Origin: JAJZGK01 sp035538795
Lineage (GTDB): Bacteria; Pseudomonadota; Alphaproteobacteria; Rhodospirillales; Magnetospirillaceae
Reading direction: 5' to 3'
Length of the DNA stretch: 64,000 bases
NCBI GenBank assembly: GCA_035538795.1
Contig: DATLJS010000052.1
Span: forward strand, 124,001-188,000
Below are positions 1 to 8,241 of this stretch, in pieces; the stretch's first letter is position 1, and each line of letters opens with the position of its first letter. The notes under the pieces are model-generated. The model saw only the letters and a program-made list of their open reading frames with translations. It was not told where the DNA came from and did not search any database. Made by a program: the position numbers and the translations under genes.

Positions 1-598
1 GGGCCTTGCCGTGCTCGGCCAGATAGTTGGCGACTCCCTCGGGGCTGGCCTTCATGCCGGCCTTGCCCTTTTGCCAGCCGGCGGGGCAAACCTCGCCGTG
101 CTCTTCATTGAACTGCAGGGCGTCGACCAGACGCAGAGCCTCGTCGACATTGCGGCCCAGCGGCAGGTTGTTGATGTGGGCGAACTGCACGACGCCGTTC
201 TTGTCGATCAGGAAGGTGCCGCGCAGGGCGACGCCGCCGGGCAGCAGCACGCCGTAATCGCTCGCGATCTTCTTGGTCAGATCGGCCACCATGGGAAACT
301 GGACGTTGCCCAAGCCGCCCTTCTCGACGGGGGTGTTCTTCCAGGCCAGGTGGGTGAAGTGGCTGTCGACCGACACGGCGACGACCTTGACGTTCTTTTC
401 GGCGAAAGCGGCCAGACGATGATCGTGGGCCAGAATCTCCGACGGGCAGACGAAGGTGAAATCCAGAGGATAGAAGAACACCAGACCATACGAGCCCGCC
501 AGATAGCTCTTCAGATTGAAGCTGGGGTTGATCTCGTTGTTGGGCATGACGGCCGGAGCGGTGAAATCCGGGGCGGCCTGGGTAACCAGAGTGGTCAT
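1..598 (-). CDS. Typical 2-Cys peroxiredoxin (AhpC/TSA family), 3' end cut by window edge
   Basis: This cytosolic enzyme reduces hydrogen peroxide and organic hydroperoxides with a pair of cysteines. The start at 598 gives MTTLVTQAAPDF. The peroxidatic site reads FVCPSEI, with the cysteine at residue 51, and the resolving cysteine lies in GEVCPAGW near the visible C-terminus, so it is a typical 2-Cys enzyme. The 199 visible codons are open through base 1 and no stop is reached; family members are about 200 residues, so only a few residues are missing. It is transcribed away from the Lrp/AsnC gene at 856, and the two share a 257-bp intergenic region. No OxyR gene is adjacent. The reductant partner (AhpF, AhpD or thioredoxin) cannot be told from this window. 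Confidence 0.93.
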   Translation of the reverse strand, partial: MTTLVTQAAPDFTAPAVMPNNEINPSFNLKSYLAGSYGLVFFYPLDFTFVCPSEILAHDHRLAAFAEKNVKVVAVSVDSHFTHLAWKNTPVEKGGLGNVQFPMVADLTKKIASDYGVLLPGGVALRGTFLIDKNGVVQFAHINNLPLGRNVDEALRLVDALQFNEEHGEVCPAGWQKGKAGMKASPEGVANYLAEHGKA

Positions 599-855
599 AG
601 GTGTAGCTCCTGCTGAGAAACGGGATGGGGCGAATGTATGCTTGCAAAGGGCGCCTTGCAAGTTTCAACGGTTATAAACTGAGCGGATAGCCCTTTTAAT
701 CCAATGATTTATCTGTGAATAAGCGGATTAGCCTTTGATGATAAAGGCTTTTGCAGGGGGCTATGCGTATTTGAGTGGAATGGGGGCTTGGCGGCAGGCG
801 GGCGGCTCTGTAATATAATTACCCGGACAGCCGGTTTTTTGGAGTTAAAGTTGAT

Positions 856-1359
856 ATGCAGCGGGTCAAACTTGACCGCATAGATCGGCGCATCCTGCAG
901 GATTTGCAGGCTGACGGCCGAATGACCAACGTGGATCTGGCCCGCAGGGCCGGAATCTCGGCGCCCCCCTGCCTGCGGCGTGTCCGCGCGCTGGAGGAAG
1001 CCGGCTATATCCGCGGCTATCATGCCGAGGTTGACGCCGTGGCTCTGGGTTTCAATGTCACGGTGTTCGCTCATGTGGGTCTGAACAGCCAGGCCGAGGC
1101 CGACCTGAAGTCGTTCGAGGAACTGGTGCAGGGGTGGCCAGAGGTGCGCGAGTGCCACATGCTGGCCGGTGAAACCGATTTTCTTTTGAAGATCGTTGCC
1201 GAGGACTGGGATTCCTATCAGCGTTTCCTAACCACGAAACTGACGGCGGCGCCCAATATCAGCCACGTCAAGTCGGCTTTGGCGATCCGGAATTCCAAGC
1301 ATCAGCCGGGTGTGCCGATCACTGTCGAAGAGGGTGACGACGGCGAAATCAGCGAATAG
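856..1359 (+). CDS. Lrp/AsnC family transcriptional regulator
   Basis: This is a DNA-binding regulator of 167 residues. An N-terminal winged helix-turn-helix (about residues 5-60, with LDRIDRRILQDLQADGRM and LARRAGIS) is followed by an AsnC/RAM effector and oligomerisation domain (about 70-150). Such proteins usually sense an amino acid and form dimers to octamers. The start is preceded by GGAG about 10 bases upstream. It is divergent from the peroxiredoxin gene and convergent with hemA. The ligand cannot be deduced from the sequence. The C-terminal tail after about residue 150 is acidic and unremarkable. Confidence 0.92.
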   Translation: MQRVKLDRIDRRILQDLQADGRMTNVDLARRAGISAPPCLRRVRALEEAGYIRGYHAEVDAVALGFNVTVFAHVGLNSQAEADLKSFEELVQGWPEVRECHMLAGETDFLLKIVAEDWDSYQRFLTTKLTAAPNISHVKSALAIRNSKHQPGVPITVEEGDDGEISE

Positions 1360-1431
1360 GCCCGGAGCGCAAGCCTTCGGGAGGAAACGTTCCAAAAGGC
1401 CGCAAAGGCCCCTCAAGTCAGAATTGGCTTT

Positions 1432-1465
1432 ATCAAAAGAAAAGGCCGCCTATTCGGCGGCCTTC
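1432..1465 (-). terminator. Intrinsic terminator overlapping the hemA stop codon
   Basis: An inverted repeat (AAGGCCGCC / GGCGGCCTT) centres on the hemA stop codon and, on the minus strand, is followed by the T-rich run TTTTCTTTT. The upstream arm therefore encodes the last residues of HemA (KKAAE). It may also slow transcription coming from the Lrp/AsnC gene on the other strand. Confidence 0.7.
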
Positions 1466-2664
1466 TTGATTCCCAGCGTTCCCCAGACATCCACCAGGGC
1501 GTTGACCAGACGATCCATCATGGCGTCGTCATGCAACGGCGACGGGGTGATGCGCAGGCGTTCGGTTCCCACCGGCACAGTGGGATAGTTGATAGGCTGC
1601 ACATAGATGTCGTGGCGGCGCAGAAGATCGTCCGAGGCCTGCTTGCAGCGGGCGGCGTCTCCGACCATGACGGGAACGATGTGGCTGACCGAGGGAAGCA
1701 CCGGAATGCCCTTTTCCGTCAGGCGGCGGCGCAGGGTTTCGGCCCGCTCCTGATGGCGCTCGCGAATCTCGTTGTGGTCCTTCAGGTAACGGATGCTGGC
1801 CAGGGCGCCGGCGGCGATGGCCGGAGGCAGGGCCGACGAGAAGATGAAGCCGGGGCCGAAGCTGCGGATGAAATCCACCAGATTATGCGATGCGGCGATA
1901 TAGCCGCCGACGACGCCGACGGCCTTGGCCAGAGTGCCCTGAACGATGGTGACGCGGTCGAGCACGCCGTCGCGCTCACAGACGCCGGAGCCGGCCAGGC
2001 CGTACATGCCGACGGCGTGGACTTCGTCGCAATAGGTCATGGCGCCGTACTTTTCCGCAACGTCGCAGATGGCGGCCAGGGGGGCGATGTCGCCGTCCAT
2101 GGAATAAACGGATTCAAAGGCCACCAGCTTCGGCGCGGCCGGGTCGGCGGCGGCCAGCAGGCGTTCCAGATCGGCGACGTCGTTATGCTTCCAGATTTGG
2201 CGTCGCGACTTGCCCTGGCGGATACCCTCGATCATCGAGTTGTGATTCAGGGCGTCCGAAAAGATGATCAGGTCGGGAATCTGGTTGCCCAGGGTCATCA
2301 ACGTGGTCTGGTTGGCCACATAGCCCGAATTGAACAGCAGGGCGGCTTCCTTGCGGTTCCAGCCGGCCAGTTCCTCTTCCAGCAGCACATGAAAATGGTT
2401 AGTGCCCGAAATGTTGCGGGTGCCGCCGGCGCCGGCGCCGCACAGGCGCACCGCGTCGGTCATGGCCTCGATCACCACCGGATGCTGGCCCATGCACAGA
2501 TAGTCGTTGCTGCACCACACCGTGACGTCGTGAACCTTGCCGTCGCGATAGTTCTTGGCCAGCGGGAAGTCGCCCGCCTGTCGCTCCAGATCGGCAAAGA
2601 TGCGGTAGCGGCCTTCTCGCCGCAATTGGGCGATGCGGTCGGCGAAGAACTGCTCGAAATTCAT
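1450..2664 (-). CDS. hemA: 5-aminolevulinate synthase
   Basis: This PLP enzyme condenses glycine and succinyl-CoA to 5-aminolevulinate, the first step of haem synthesis by the Shemin (C4) pathway typical of Alphaproteobacteria. The start at 2664 (MNFEQFFADRIAQLRREG) has an AGAGAGGA ribosome site and gives 404 residues, the normal family length; an upstream in-frame extension to 2763 looks non-coding. Visible motifs are the substrate-binding CSNDYLCMGQHP, GAGAGGTRNISGT, the aspartate-containing YCDEVHAVG, and the PLP-lysine segment TLAKAVGVVGGYI. A good FNR/FixK-like box lies about 130 bp upstream at 2796-2809, which suggests oxygen-responsive control. Confidence 0.97.
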   Translation of the reverse strand: MNFEQFFADRIAQLRREGRYRIFADLERQAGDFPLAKNYRDGKVHDVTVWCSNDYLCMGQHPVVIEAMTDAVRLCGAGAGGTRNISGTNHFHVLLEEELAGWNRKEAALLFNSGYVANQTTLMTLGNQIPDLIIFSDALNHNSMIEGIRQGKSRRQIWKHNDVADLERLLAAADPAAPKLVAFESVYSMDGDIAPLAAICDVAEKYGAMTYCDEVHAVGMYGLAGSGVCERDGVLDRVTIVQGTLAKAVGVVGGYIAASHNLVDFIRSFGPGFIFSSALPPAIAAGALASIRYLKDHNEIRERHQERAETLRRRLTEKGIPVLPSVSHIVPVMVGDAARCKQASDDLLRRHDIYVQPINYPTVPVGTERLRITPSPLHDDAMMDRLVNALVDVWGTLGIKKAAE

Positions 2665-2795
2665 GCGATCCTCTCTTTCGCGCCACTTCCGTGAGCCATG
2701 CTCCGGGGCGCGTTTCATCGGCGGGTGATGGTACTCACCATGCCAGCCGGGTGCAACAATCACGGGCCAGAATAGCCCTCTGATTTTTGCAGGTC

Positions 2796-2809
2796 TTGCT
2801 TCTGATCAA
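2796..2809 (-). promoter_or_regulatory. FNR/FixK-like box upstream of hemA
   Basis: TTGCT-TCTG-ATCAA matches the FNR/FixK consensus TTGAT-N4-ATCAA at nine of ten half-site positions. It lies in the gap upstream of hemA, downstream of the stop of the preceding minus-strand gene. hemA genes of Rhodobacter are known to be controlled by FnrL, so the role is plausible but inferred. Confidence 0.5.
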
Positions 2810-2830
2810 GCCTGGTTTACTCGACCTAAG

Positions 2831-3136
2831 TCACGGTTTGGTGTGAGCCTTGCGCCGATAGGCATAGACGTACACATGGTTCAAGGTCGTTTTGCCGGGG
2901 GCGCCGGTGGTCTTTTTGACGGTGCGGAAAAATTCCTCGACCTCGCCGGCTTGAAGGTCGTCGACGGCCTTGCGGGAAATCCAGGCGTCGCCGCTGGTGC
3001 GAAGCCTGTGGACGGTGAACAATTGGCGCTTCGGGTCGTCGGTGACGCCGACGAACCAGTCTGCAAAGCCGCCGCCGTTGGTGGCCATGTGGTTTTCCAA
3101 ATCTTGAATGATCGCGCCCCGAGGCTTGCTCGCCAT
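2831..3136 (-). CDS. Small conserved hypothetical protein, possibly GIY-YIG-like fold
   Basis: This is a 101-residue soluble protein with no signal peptide or membrane segment. The segment WFVGVTDDPKRQLF resembles the core of GIY-YIG-like proteins (YVGITNDPERR), and a conserved-looking YVYAYRR follows near the C-terminus. The catalytic residues needed for a nuclease cannot be assigned with confidence, and no function is claimed. It is the last gene before hemA on the minus strand, about 90 bases downstream of the thioredoxin-NHL gene. Base composition is similar to that of its neighbours. Confidence 0.6.
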   Translation of the reverse strand: MASKPRGAIIQDLENHMATNGGGFADWFVGVTDDPKRQLFTVHRLRTSGDAWISRKAVDDLQAGEVEEFFRTVKKTTGAPGKTTLNHVYVYAYRRKAHTKP

Positions 3137-3226
3137 CGTTGTTCCCCAGTCCTTGAACCGCCTATCCGATTATCAACTTATTCCTTTTGTGAAAAACGAA
3201 CAATTCAAAGATGGGTGCCGTTCAAC

Positions 3227-4675
3227 TTATTGCGACCACTGGCGATAGGTTCCTGCGGCCAGGTTGATTTCGACAATGCGGTGGTTGTTGGTGTCGGACA
3301 GCAGCAGCCGTTCCGCTCCCGCCACGGCGATGCCGGCCGGTTCGGCGAAGGGCAGGCAGACGGTATCGGCGCAATTTCCCGGCGATTGGGTGGCGACGCG
3401 GCGGCTGACCGGGTCCAGGTGGCGGATCAGGCCGTTATAGCTGTCGGCCACCCATAGTCCGCCGCTGTCGTCGGCGGCGACGCCCAGGGCATGCTGCAGC
3501 AAAGCCTCGTCAAAGGATCCGTCGGCGTCGCCGAAATCGAACAGTCCCTGGCCCACCAGGGTTTCCACGTCGCCGGTGTTCAGGTCCAGCTTGCGGATGG
3601 CCGAAATCTCCGAATCGGCGAAATAAAGCGATGCTCCATGCAGCGCCAAGCCGCTGGGCTGGGCCAGCAGGGCGTGCTCGGACGGGCCGTCCCGTAAATT
3701 CTCGCCGCCGGTGCCCGCCGCCACGGCGAGGCGGTCGCTGGCGGGATCGTAGACGGCAAGCTGATGGGTGCCGGCATTGGCCAGATAGACTTTGCCGCCC
3801 GCCGTTTCGGCATCCCAGGGCGAGGCCAGGCGGACGGTTCCCGCCGCGTCGCCGCCGCGCAGGATGGGGCCGCGTCGACCGTCTCCGGCGATGGTGGTCA
3901 CGCCGCCGTCGCGGCGGTCGATGCGGCGCAGGGCGTGATTGCCGGTATCGGCCACCCAGATGAAATCGCCGTCCGCCGCCAGGCCTTGCGGCGACCGGAA
4001 CAAAGCCGAGGCGGCATCGCCATCCCGCAGTCCCGGTTGTCCACCGCCCCAGCGCCGAACTTCCTGGCCGTCATCGTCGAACAGGACGATCTGGTGATGG
4101 CCGCCGTCGGCCACCAGCCAGCCGCCGCGGCCGTCAGACTTGATCTTGCCGGGGAATAGCAGCCGTTTGTTGACGGGTTGGGGATTGGCCAGGAGGGGGT
4201 GGCCGGGCCGCACGGTTCCTTCTTCGGCGAACTGGCGCAGCATTTCCGCCACGCCCTCCAACAAGGCGTCGGGGTCGGGTTCTCCCGACAACTGACCGAT
4301 CACCCGCCCGTCCGGAGAGACGAGCACCAGGGTCGGCCAAGCGCGGACGGCGTAATCCTCCCAGATGCTCATATAGGGATCGTGAATCACCGGATGCCGC
4401 ACATCGTACCGTCTGACGGCCTGTTCGACGTTGGCGGCTTGGCGTTCGGCGGCGAATTTCGGGGAATGCACGCCGATCACCGCCACCCGATCGGCGAACG
4501 CCTCTTCGACTTTCCGCAGGATGGGCAGGATGTGCATGCAGTTGATGCAGCAGAACGTCCAGAAATCCAGGATCACCAACCGGCCTTCCAGCGCCTTCAG
4601 CGGCAGGGGGCGGTCGGTGTTGAACCATTGCAGGCCGGGGCGGTCGAGTTCCGGGGCGCGGACGCTGCCGTACAT
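3227..4675 (-). CDS. Thioredoxin-like/NHL-repeat protein
   Basis: This 482-residue two-domain protein resembles the NHLRC2 family. Residues about 15-150 form a thioredoxin-like domain with FWTFCCINCMHILP, where the redox pair lies in the CINC segment; residues about 170-480 form NHL/beta-propeller repeats (PQGLAADGDFIWVADTGNHA, PSGLALHGASLYFADSE, LGVAADDSGGLWVADSYNG, PAGIAVAGAERLLLSDTNNH). It has no clear signal peptide, so it is probably cytosolic. Fifteen bases separate it from the upstream permease gene, so it is likely cotranscribed. The substrate is unknown. Confidence 0.88.
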   Translation of the reverse strand: MYGSVRAPELDRPGLQWFNTDRPLPLKALEGRLVILDFWTFCCINCMHILPILRKVEEAFADRVAVIGVHSPKFAAERQAANVEQAVRRYDVRHPVIHDPYMSIWEDYAVRAWPTLVLVSPDGRVIGQLSGEPDPDALLEGVAEMLRQFAEEGTVRPGHPLLANPQPVNKRLLFPGKIKSDGRGGWLVADGGHHQIVLFDDDGQEVRRWGGGQPGLRDGDAASALFRSPQGLAADGDFIWVADTGNHALRRIDRRDGGVTTIAGDGRRGPILRGGDAAGTVRLASPWDAETAGGKVYLANAGTHQLAVYDPASDRLAVAAGTGGENLRDGPSEHALLAQPSGLALHGASLYFADSEISAIRKLDLNTGDVETLVGQGLFDFGDADGSFDEALLQHALGVAADDSGGLWVADSYNGLIRHLDPVSRRVATQSPGNCADTVCLPFAEPAGIAVAGAERLLLSDTNNHRIVEINLAAGTYRQWSQ

Positions 4676-4690
4676 GGTCTGAGCCTTTCG

Positions 4691-5560
4691 TCAGCGGCGG
4701 CTTCTGGGATCCAGAATGTCCTGAAGGCCGTCGCCCAGCAGATTGAAGGACAGCACGGTCAGAAAGATCAGTCCGCCGGGCCACACCGCCAACATGGGGG
4801 CGGCGAACAATTGCTGCAAGGCGCCGGTCAGCATGTTGCCCCAGCTGGCCATAGGCGGCTGCACCCCCAGCCCGAGGAAGGACAGTGCGCTTTCCAGCAG
4901 GATGATGTTGCCGACCGACAGGCTGGCGGCGACGATCACCGGCGAGGCGACGTTGGGCAGAAGATGGCGCAGCATCAGCCGGCCCGGCGGCACGCCCAGG
5001 GCCTGGGCGGCGCGGACGAAATCCTGCCGCATCAGGCTGAGGGTGGCGGCGCGCACCAGCCTTGCCACCGTGGTCCAGCCGACCAGGGCGATGATGACGA
5101 CAATGCGCACCAGCCCGGCGCTTTCCGAACGGAACCATTCCGGCGGCAGGCCCAGCTTGGCCGGATCCAGCGCGCCCAGCACGATGAGCAGCGGCAGCAG
5201 CGGCAGGGCGATTACGCCGTCTGTCAGACGCATCAGCAGGGCGTCGGCCCAGCCGCCGCGCAGCCCGGCGGTCAGACCGACCAAGGTGCCCAGCACCGCG
5301 GCGGCCAGAGCCGTCAGCAGTCCCACCAGCAGCGATACCTGCCCGCCGTGCAGCAAACGCACCAGCAGGTCGCGGCCCAGTTCGTCGGTGCCCAGGGGAT
5401 GGCTCAGGCTGGGGGGCAGCAGCATGGACATCAGATCGACGCTGTCGGCGTCCCAGCCCAACCACTGTTCGGCGGGCGTCGCCAGTAACGCCCCCAGGCA
5501 CAGCAGGATCAGCAGAACGGCGCCTAACACGGCGGGGGGATGCGAGATCAGGCGTTTCAT
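4691..5560 (-). CDS. ABC transporter permease, DppC/OppC type
   Basis: This 289-residue inner-membrane permease has an N-terminal transmembrane segment, then five or more membrane helices with the inner-membrane coupling motif in the region RAAQALGVPPGRLMLRHLLPN. It belongs to the peptide/nickel (DppC/OppC) family and should pair with the DppB-type gene just upstream, whose stop overlaps this start by four bases (ATGA), showing translational coupling. The substrate-binding protein of the set is probably the one at 8242-9930. No ATPase subunit is encoded in the window, so it must be supplied from elsewhere. Confidence 0.93.
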   Translation of the reverse strand: MKRLISHPPAVLGAVLLILLCLGALLATPAEQWLGWDADSVDLMSMLLPPSLSHPLGTDELGRDLLVRLLHGGQVSLLVGLLTALAAAVLGTLVGLTAGLRGGWADALLMRLTDGVIALPLLPLLIVLGALDPAKLGLPPEWFRSESAGLVRIVVIIALVGWTTVARLVRAATLSLMRQDFVRAAQALGVPPGRLMLRHLLPNVASPVIVAASLSVGNIILLESALSFLGLGVQPPMASWGNMLTGALQQLFAAPMLAVWPGGLIFLTVLSFNLLGDGLQDILDPRSRR

Positions 5561-6510
5561 CCCAGTCTTACCCTGGGGTCCAGCAGGGCGTGCAGCAGAT
5601 CGGCCAGCAAGCTGCCCAGCAAGGTCAAGGCGGTGGCCAGCAGCAAGGCGGCCAGGGCCAGATTGTAGTCGTTGCCCATCACTGCGTCATAGGTCAGCTT
5701 ACCCATGCCGGGATAGGCGAAGACGGTCTCGGTCACCAGCACGCCCGAGAATAGCGCGCCGATGTCCAGGGCCAGCACGGTGAAGACGGGAATCAGGGCG
5801 TTGCGCAAACTGTGACGGATCACTACCTGGGGCCACGACAGGCCTTTGGCCCGCGCCGTGCGGATCCAGTTCTCGCGCAGGGCGGAAATCATGGCGGCGC
5901 GCATGTAGCGCAAATAATGGCCGAAGCTGGCGGTGGCCAAGGCAGCGACCGGCAAGGCCATGTGCCGCAACCGGTCGCCGATGCCGCCGCCGCCCACCGT
6001 CTCGACGCCGGAGGCGGGAAACCAGCCCAGGGTGACGGCGAATAAGATGATCAGCAGCAGACCAAGCCAGAAGACCGGCAGCGAGATGGCGGCGAAGGCG
6101 GCCAGATTGAGGCCGTGCTCGGCTGGACGCCCCTGGCGCAAGGCGGCCCAGGCGCCGCAGGGCAGGGCGAGGATCAGGGCCAGGGTCAAGGCCGCGGCCA
6201 TCAGGCCGGCGCTGTTGCCCAGGGGGCCGGCCAGGGTCTCGAGTACCGGGCGGGCCGTCAGGCGGGAATAGCCGAAATCGCCGGACAGAGCCCCGCCCAG
6301 CCAATGGGCGTAGCGGGCCAGCAGAGGCTGATCGACGCCATAGACGGCCTTCAGCCGGGCGACGTCTTCGGGGGTCATGGTGGGCGAGGCGGCGGCCATC
6401 AGCTCGATGGGGTCGCCGGGCATCAGCCCCATCAGTCCATACACCAGAAGCGACATCAGCAGCAGAACCAACGCCGACTGCAGAAGTCTAAACCCCAGAT
6501 GACGGGCCAT
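5557..6510 (-). CDS. ABC transporter permease, DppB/OppB type
   Basis: This 317-residue permease is the partner of the downstream DppC-type protein. It has an N-terminal membrane helix (residues about 8-28), the periplasmic segment MPGDPIELMAAASPTM, about five further helices, and the coupling loop RTARAKGLSWPQVVIRHSLRNALIP near residue 230. It ends with the typical LLDPRVRLG. The gene begins 31 bases downstream of the glutathione S-transferase stop, which suggests one transcript. The substrate is probably a peptide or other small organic molecule; the sequence does not decide this. Confidence 0.93.
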   Translation of the reverse strand: MARHLGFRLLQSALVLLLMSLLVYGLMGLMPGDPIELMAAASPTMTPEDVARLKAVYGVDQPLLARYAHWLGGALSGDFGYSRLTARPVLETLAGPLGNSAGLMAAALTLALILALPCGAWAALRQGRPAEHGLNLAAFAAISLPVFWLGLLLIILFAVTLGWFPASGVETVGGGGIGDRLRHMALPVAALATASFGHYLRYMRAAMISALRENWIRTARAKGLSWPQVVIRHSLRNALIPVFTVLALDIGALFSGVLVTETVFAYPGMGKLTYDAVMGNDYNLALAALLLATALTLLGSLLADLLHALLDPRVRLG

Positions 6511-6541
6511 GGGCGGTCGGGACGGGAGACGGTTCCGGCGC

Positions 6542-7153
6542 TCAGGCCGGAACCAGCCCTTCGGCCACCAAGGCGGCCTGAACGTCCGGGCGTTTCCCGA
6601 CGCGGGAGAGATAACCCTGCAAAGCCGGCCAACGGGCGTAATCGAATCCCAGGCGGGGCAGCCAGGACAAGATGGTGAACAGATAGGCGTCGGCCACGGT
6701 GAAGTCGTTGCCGTCCAGATAGGGCTTGGCTCCCAGCGTATCGTTCAGCCAGCTGACGCGGGTGGACAGGGTGTCGCGCAGGGCATTGCGCAAGGCTTCC
6801 GGCGTATGCGGGTTGAACAGCGGGCCGCAGCCCTTGTGCAGTTCGGTGGCGATGAAGAAAAGATATTCGGCGACGGCGAAATAGCCGTCGGTGCCGGCGG
6901 CGGGCAGCAGCTTTTTGGCCGGAACCTGATGGCCGATCCACAGCAGGATGTGCCCGACCTCGGTCAGCAGACGGCCGTCATCCAGGCGCAGGGCGGGAAC
7001 ATAGCCGCGCGGATTGATCTGGCGATAATCTTCGCCGGCTTCGGTGGTCTTGGTCTTCAGATCGACTTTGTCGAGGGTGAAGGGCAACCCGGATTCGCGC
7101 AGGGCGATATGAACAGCCAGAGAACAGGCACCGGGAAAATAATAGAGCTTCAT
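6542..7153 (-). CDS. Glutathione S-transferase
   Basis: This is a cytosolic 203-residue protein with an N-terminal thioredoxin-fold domain starting MKLYYFPGACSLAVHIAL, typical of beta-class bacterial GSTs in which the Cys10 region binds glutathione, and an all-helical C-terminal domain (about 85-200, with FTVADAYLFTILSWLPRLGFD). The start at 7153 has a strong GGGGAGGTTGAG ribosome site; a longer in-frame start at 7195 lacks one. It lies between the ZntB-like gene and the permeases, so it may be cotranscribed with the transporter. The conjugated substrate is unknown. Confidence 0.93.
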   Translation of the reverse strand: MKLYYFPGACSLAVHIALRESGLPFTLDKVDLKTKTTEAGEDYRQINPRGYVPALRLDDGRLLTEVGHILLWIGHQVPAKKLLPAAGTDGYFAVAEYLFFIATELHKGCGPLFNPHTPEALRNALRDTLSTRVSWLNDTLGAKPYLDGNDFTVADAYLFTILSWLPRLGFDYARWPALQGYLSRVGKRPDVQAALVAEGLVPA

Positions 7154-7223
7154 CTCAACCTCCCCATTGGTTACCGGAGGGTAGTAGGGGCGCAAGATGT
7201 AGTTCCGTCAAGTCAAAATCCCA

Positions 7224-8240
7224 TCAAGGGCCACGGTTTCGTTTGAAGAACAGATGAACCCACAATCCCGTGACCACGCCGACCACCAGCATGATTATGG
7301 TCGCCAGCGTAGTTCCGTTGGTCACTTCCCCGGCGAACGGCAGGCCGCCCGTGTTCATGCCGAAATAGCCGGTCACCAGCGTCATCGGCATCAGCACCAC
7401 GCTGGCGATGGACAGGGTGTAAAGATTGCGGTTGGTTTCCTCGGCCATCAGGGCGGTGAATTCTTCCTGCAGCACCTTGGCGCGGTCCTGGGCTTCGCGG
7501 ACGTCTTCGGCCAAGGCGTTGATGTCTTCGAAACTTTGCCGGAAAGCTTCCTGCTCTTCCGTCGCCAGCCAGGAATTGACGCGGGCGTGCAAACGGGCGA
7601 TGGCTTGGCGGTCGGGCGATACCAGGCGGTACAGCGTCACCGCCTCGCGCCGCAATGAGCCCAGCCTTTGGCGTAGACCCTGGGTGCGGCCGGCCAGCAG
7701 CGAGTCTTCGGCGGCGTCGATCTGGCGCAGCAGGGCGTTGGTCAGCCGGCCCAGATTGTCGGCCACGGATTCCACCAGATCCAGGAACAGGGCGATGCTG
7801 CTGTCGGGAACCGTACCGCGTTCCACCTGGGCCAGCAGCCGCTGGGTGGCCAGTTTGGGGCTGCGGCGCACGGTGATCAGCCGATGGCGGTCGACCCAGA
7901 CCCGCAGGATGCCGATGGCGTCGGTTTCGCCCTGAAGCGAAACGTTGAGATCGTTCAGGCTGAGCAGGAAGCCGCGCGGGCTCAGGACCATGTGCGGGTG
8001 GTTGTCGGTATCCAGCATGGCCTCGGCGGCGGCTTCGGGCAGGCCGGCGCCGCTGTTCAGCCAGCGCTTGGCCGGCTGCATGGCGATGTTCAGGTGAATC
8101 CAGCAGAAGCCGCCCTGTTCCTCGGGGGCCACGCCTTTCAGGCACTCCTGCCACGACAAGGCTTTCGGCGGCTGGCCGGGAACGAATAGAAAGGCGTTGA
8201 CTAGACCGGCGTCGGCATCTTCCAGGATTTGCGACGTCAT
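7224..8240 (-). CDS. zntB: CorA-family divalent cation transporter, ZntB-like
   Basis: This is an inner-membrane metal-ion transporter of 338 residues. The large N-terminal cytosolic domain (1-270) includes the ZntB-like start QILEDADAGLVNAFLF and a long helical region ending DRAKVLQEEFTALMAEETNRN. Two C-terminal transmembrane helices flank the YFGMN signature (GMNTGG), the selectivity motif of CorA/ZntB proteins. ZntB proteins move zinc in a proton-linked manner; the specific ion here is inferred from similarity. Its start lies one base from the stop of the substrate-binding protein gene. Confidence 0.9.
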   Translation of the reverse strand: MTSQILEDADAGLVNAFLFVPGQPPKALSWQECLKGVAPEEQGGFCWIHLNIAMQPAKRWLNSGAGLPEAAAEAMLDTDNHPHMVLSPRGFLLSLNDLNVSLQGETDAIGILRVWVDRHRLITVRRSPKLATQRLLAQVERGTVPDSSIALFLDLVESVADNLGRLTNALLRQIDAAEDSLLAGRTQGLRQRLGSLRREAVTLYRLVSPDRQAIARLHARVNSWLATEEQEAFRQSFEDINALAEDVREAQDRAKVLQEEFTALMAEETNRNLYTLSIASVVLMPMTLVTGYFGMNTGGLPFAGEVTNGTTLATIIMLVVGVVTGLWVHLFFKRNRGP

Positions 8241-8241
8241 G

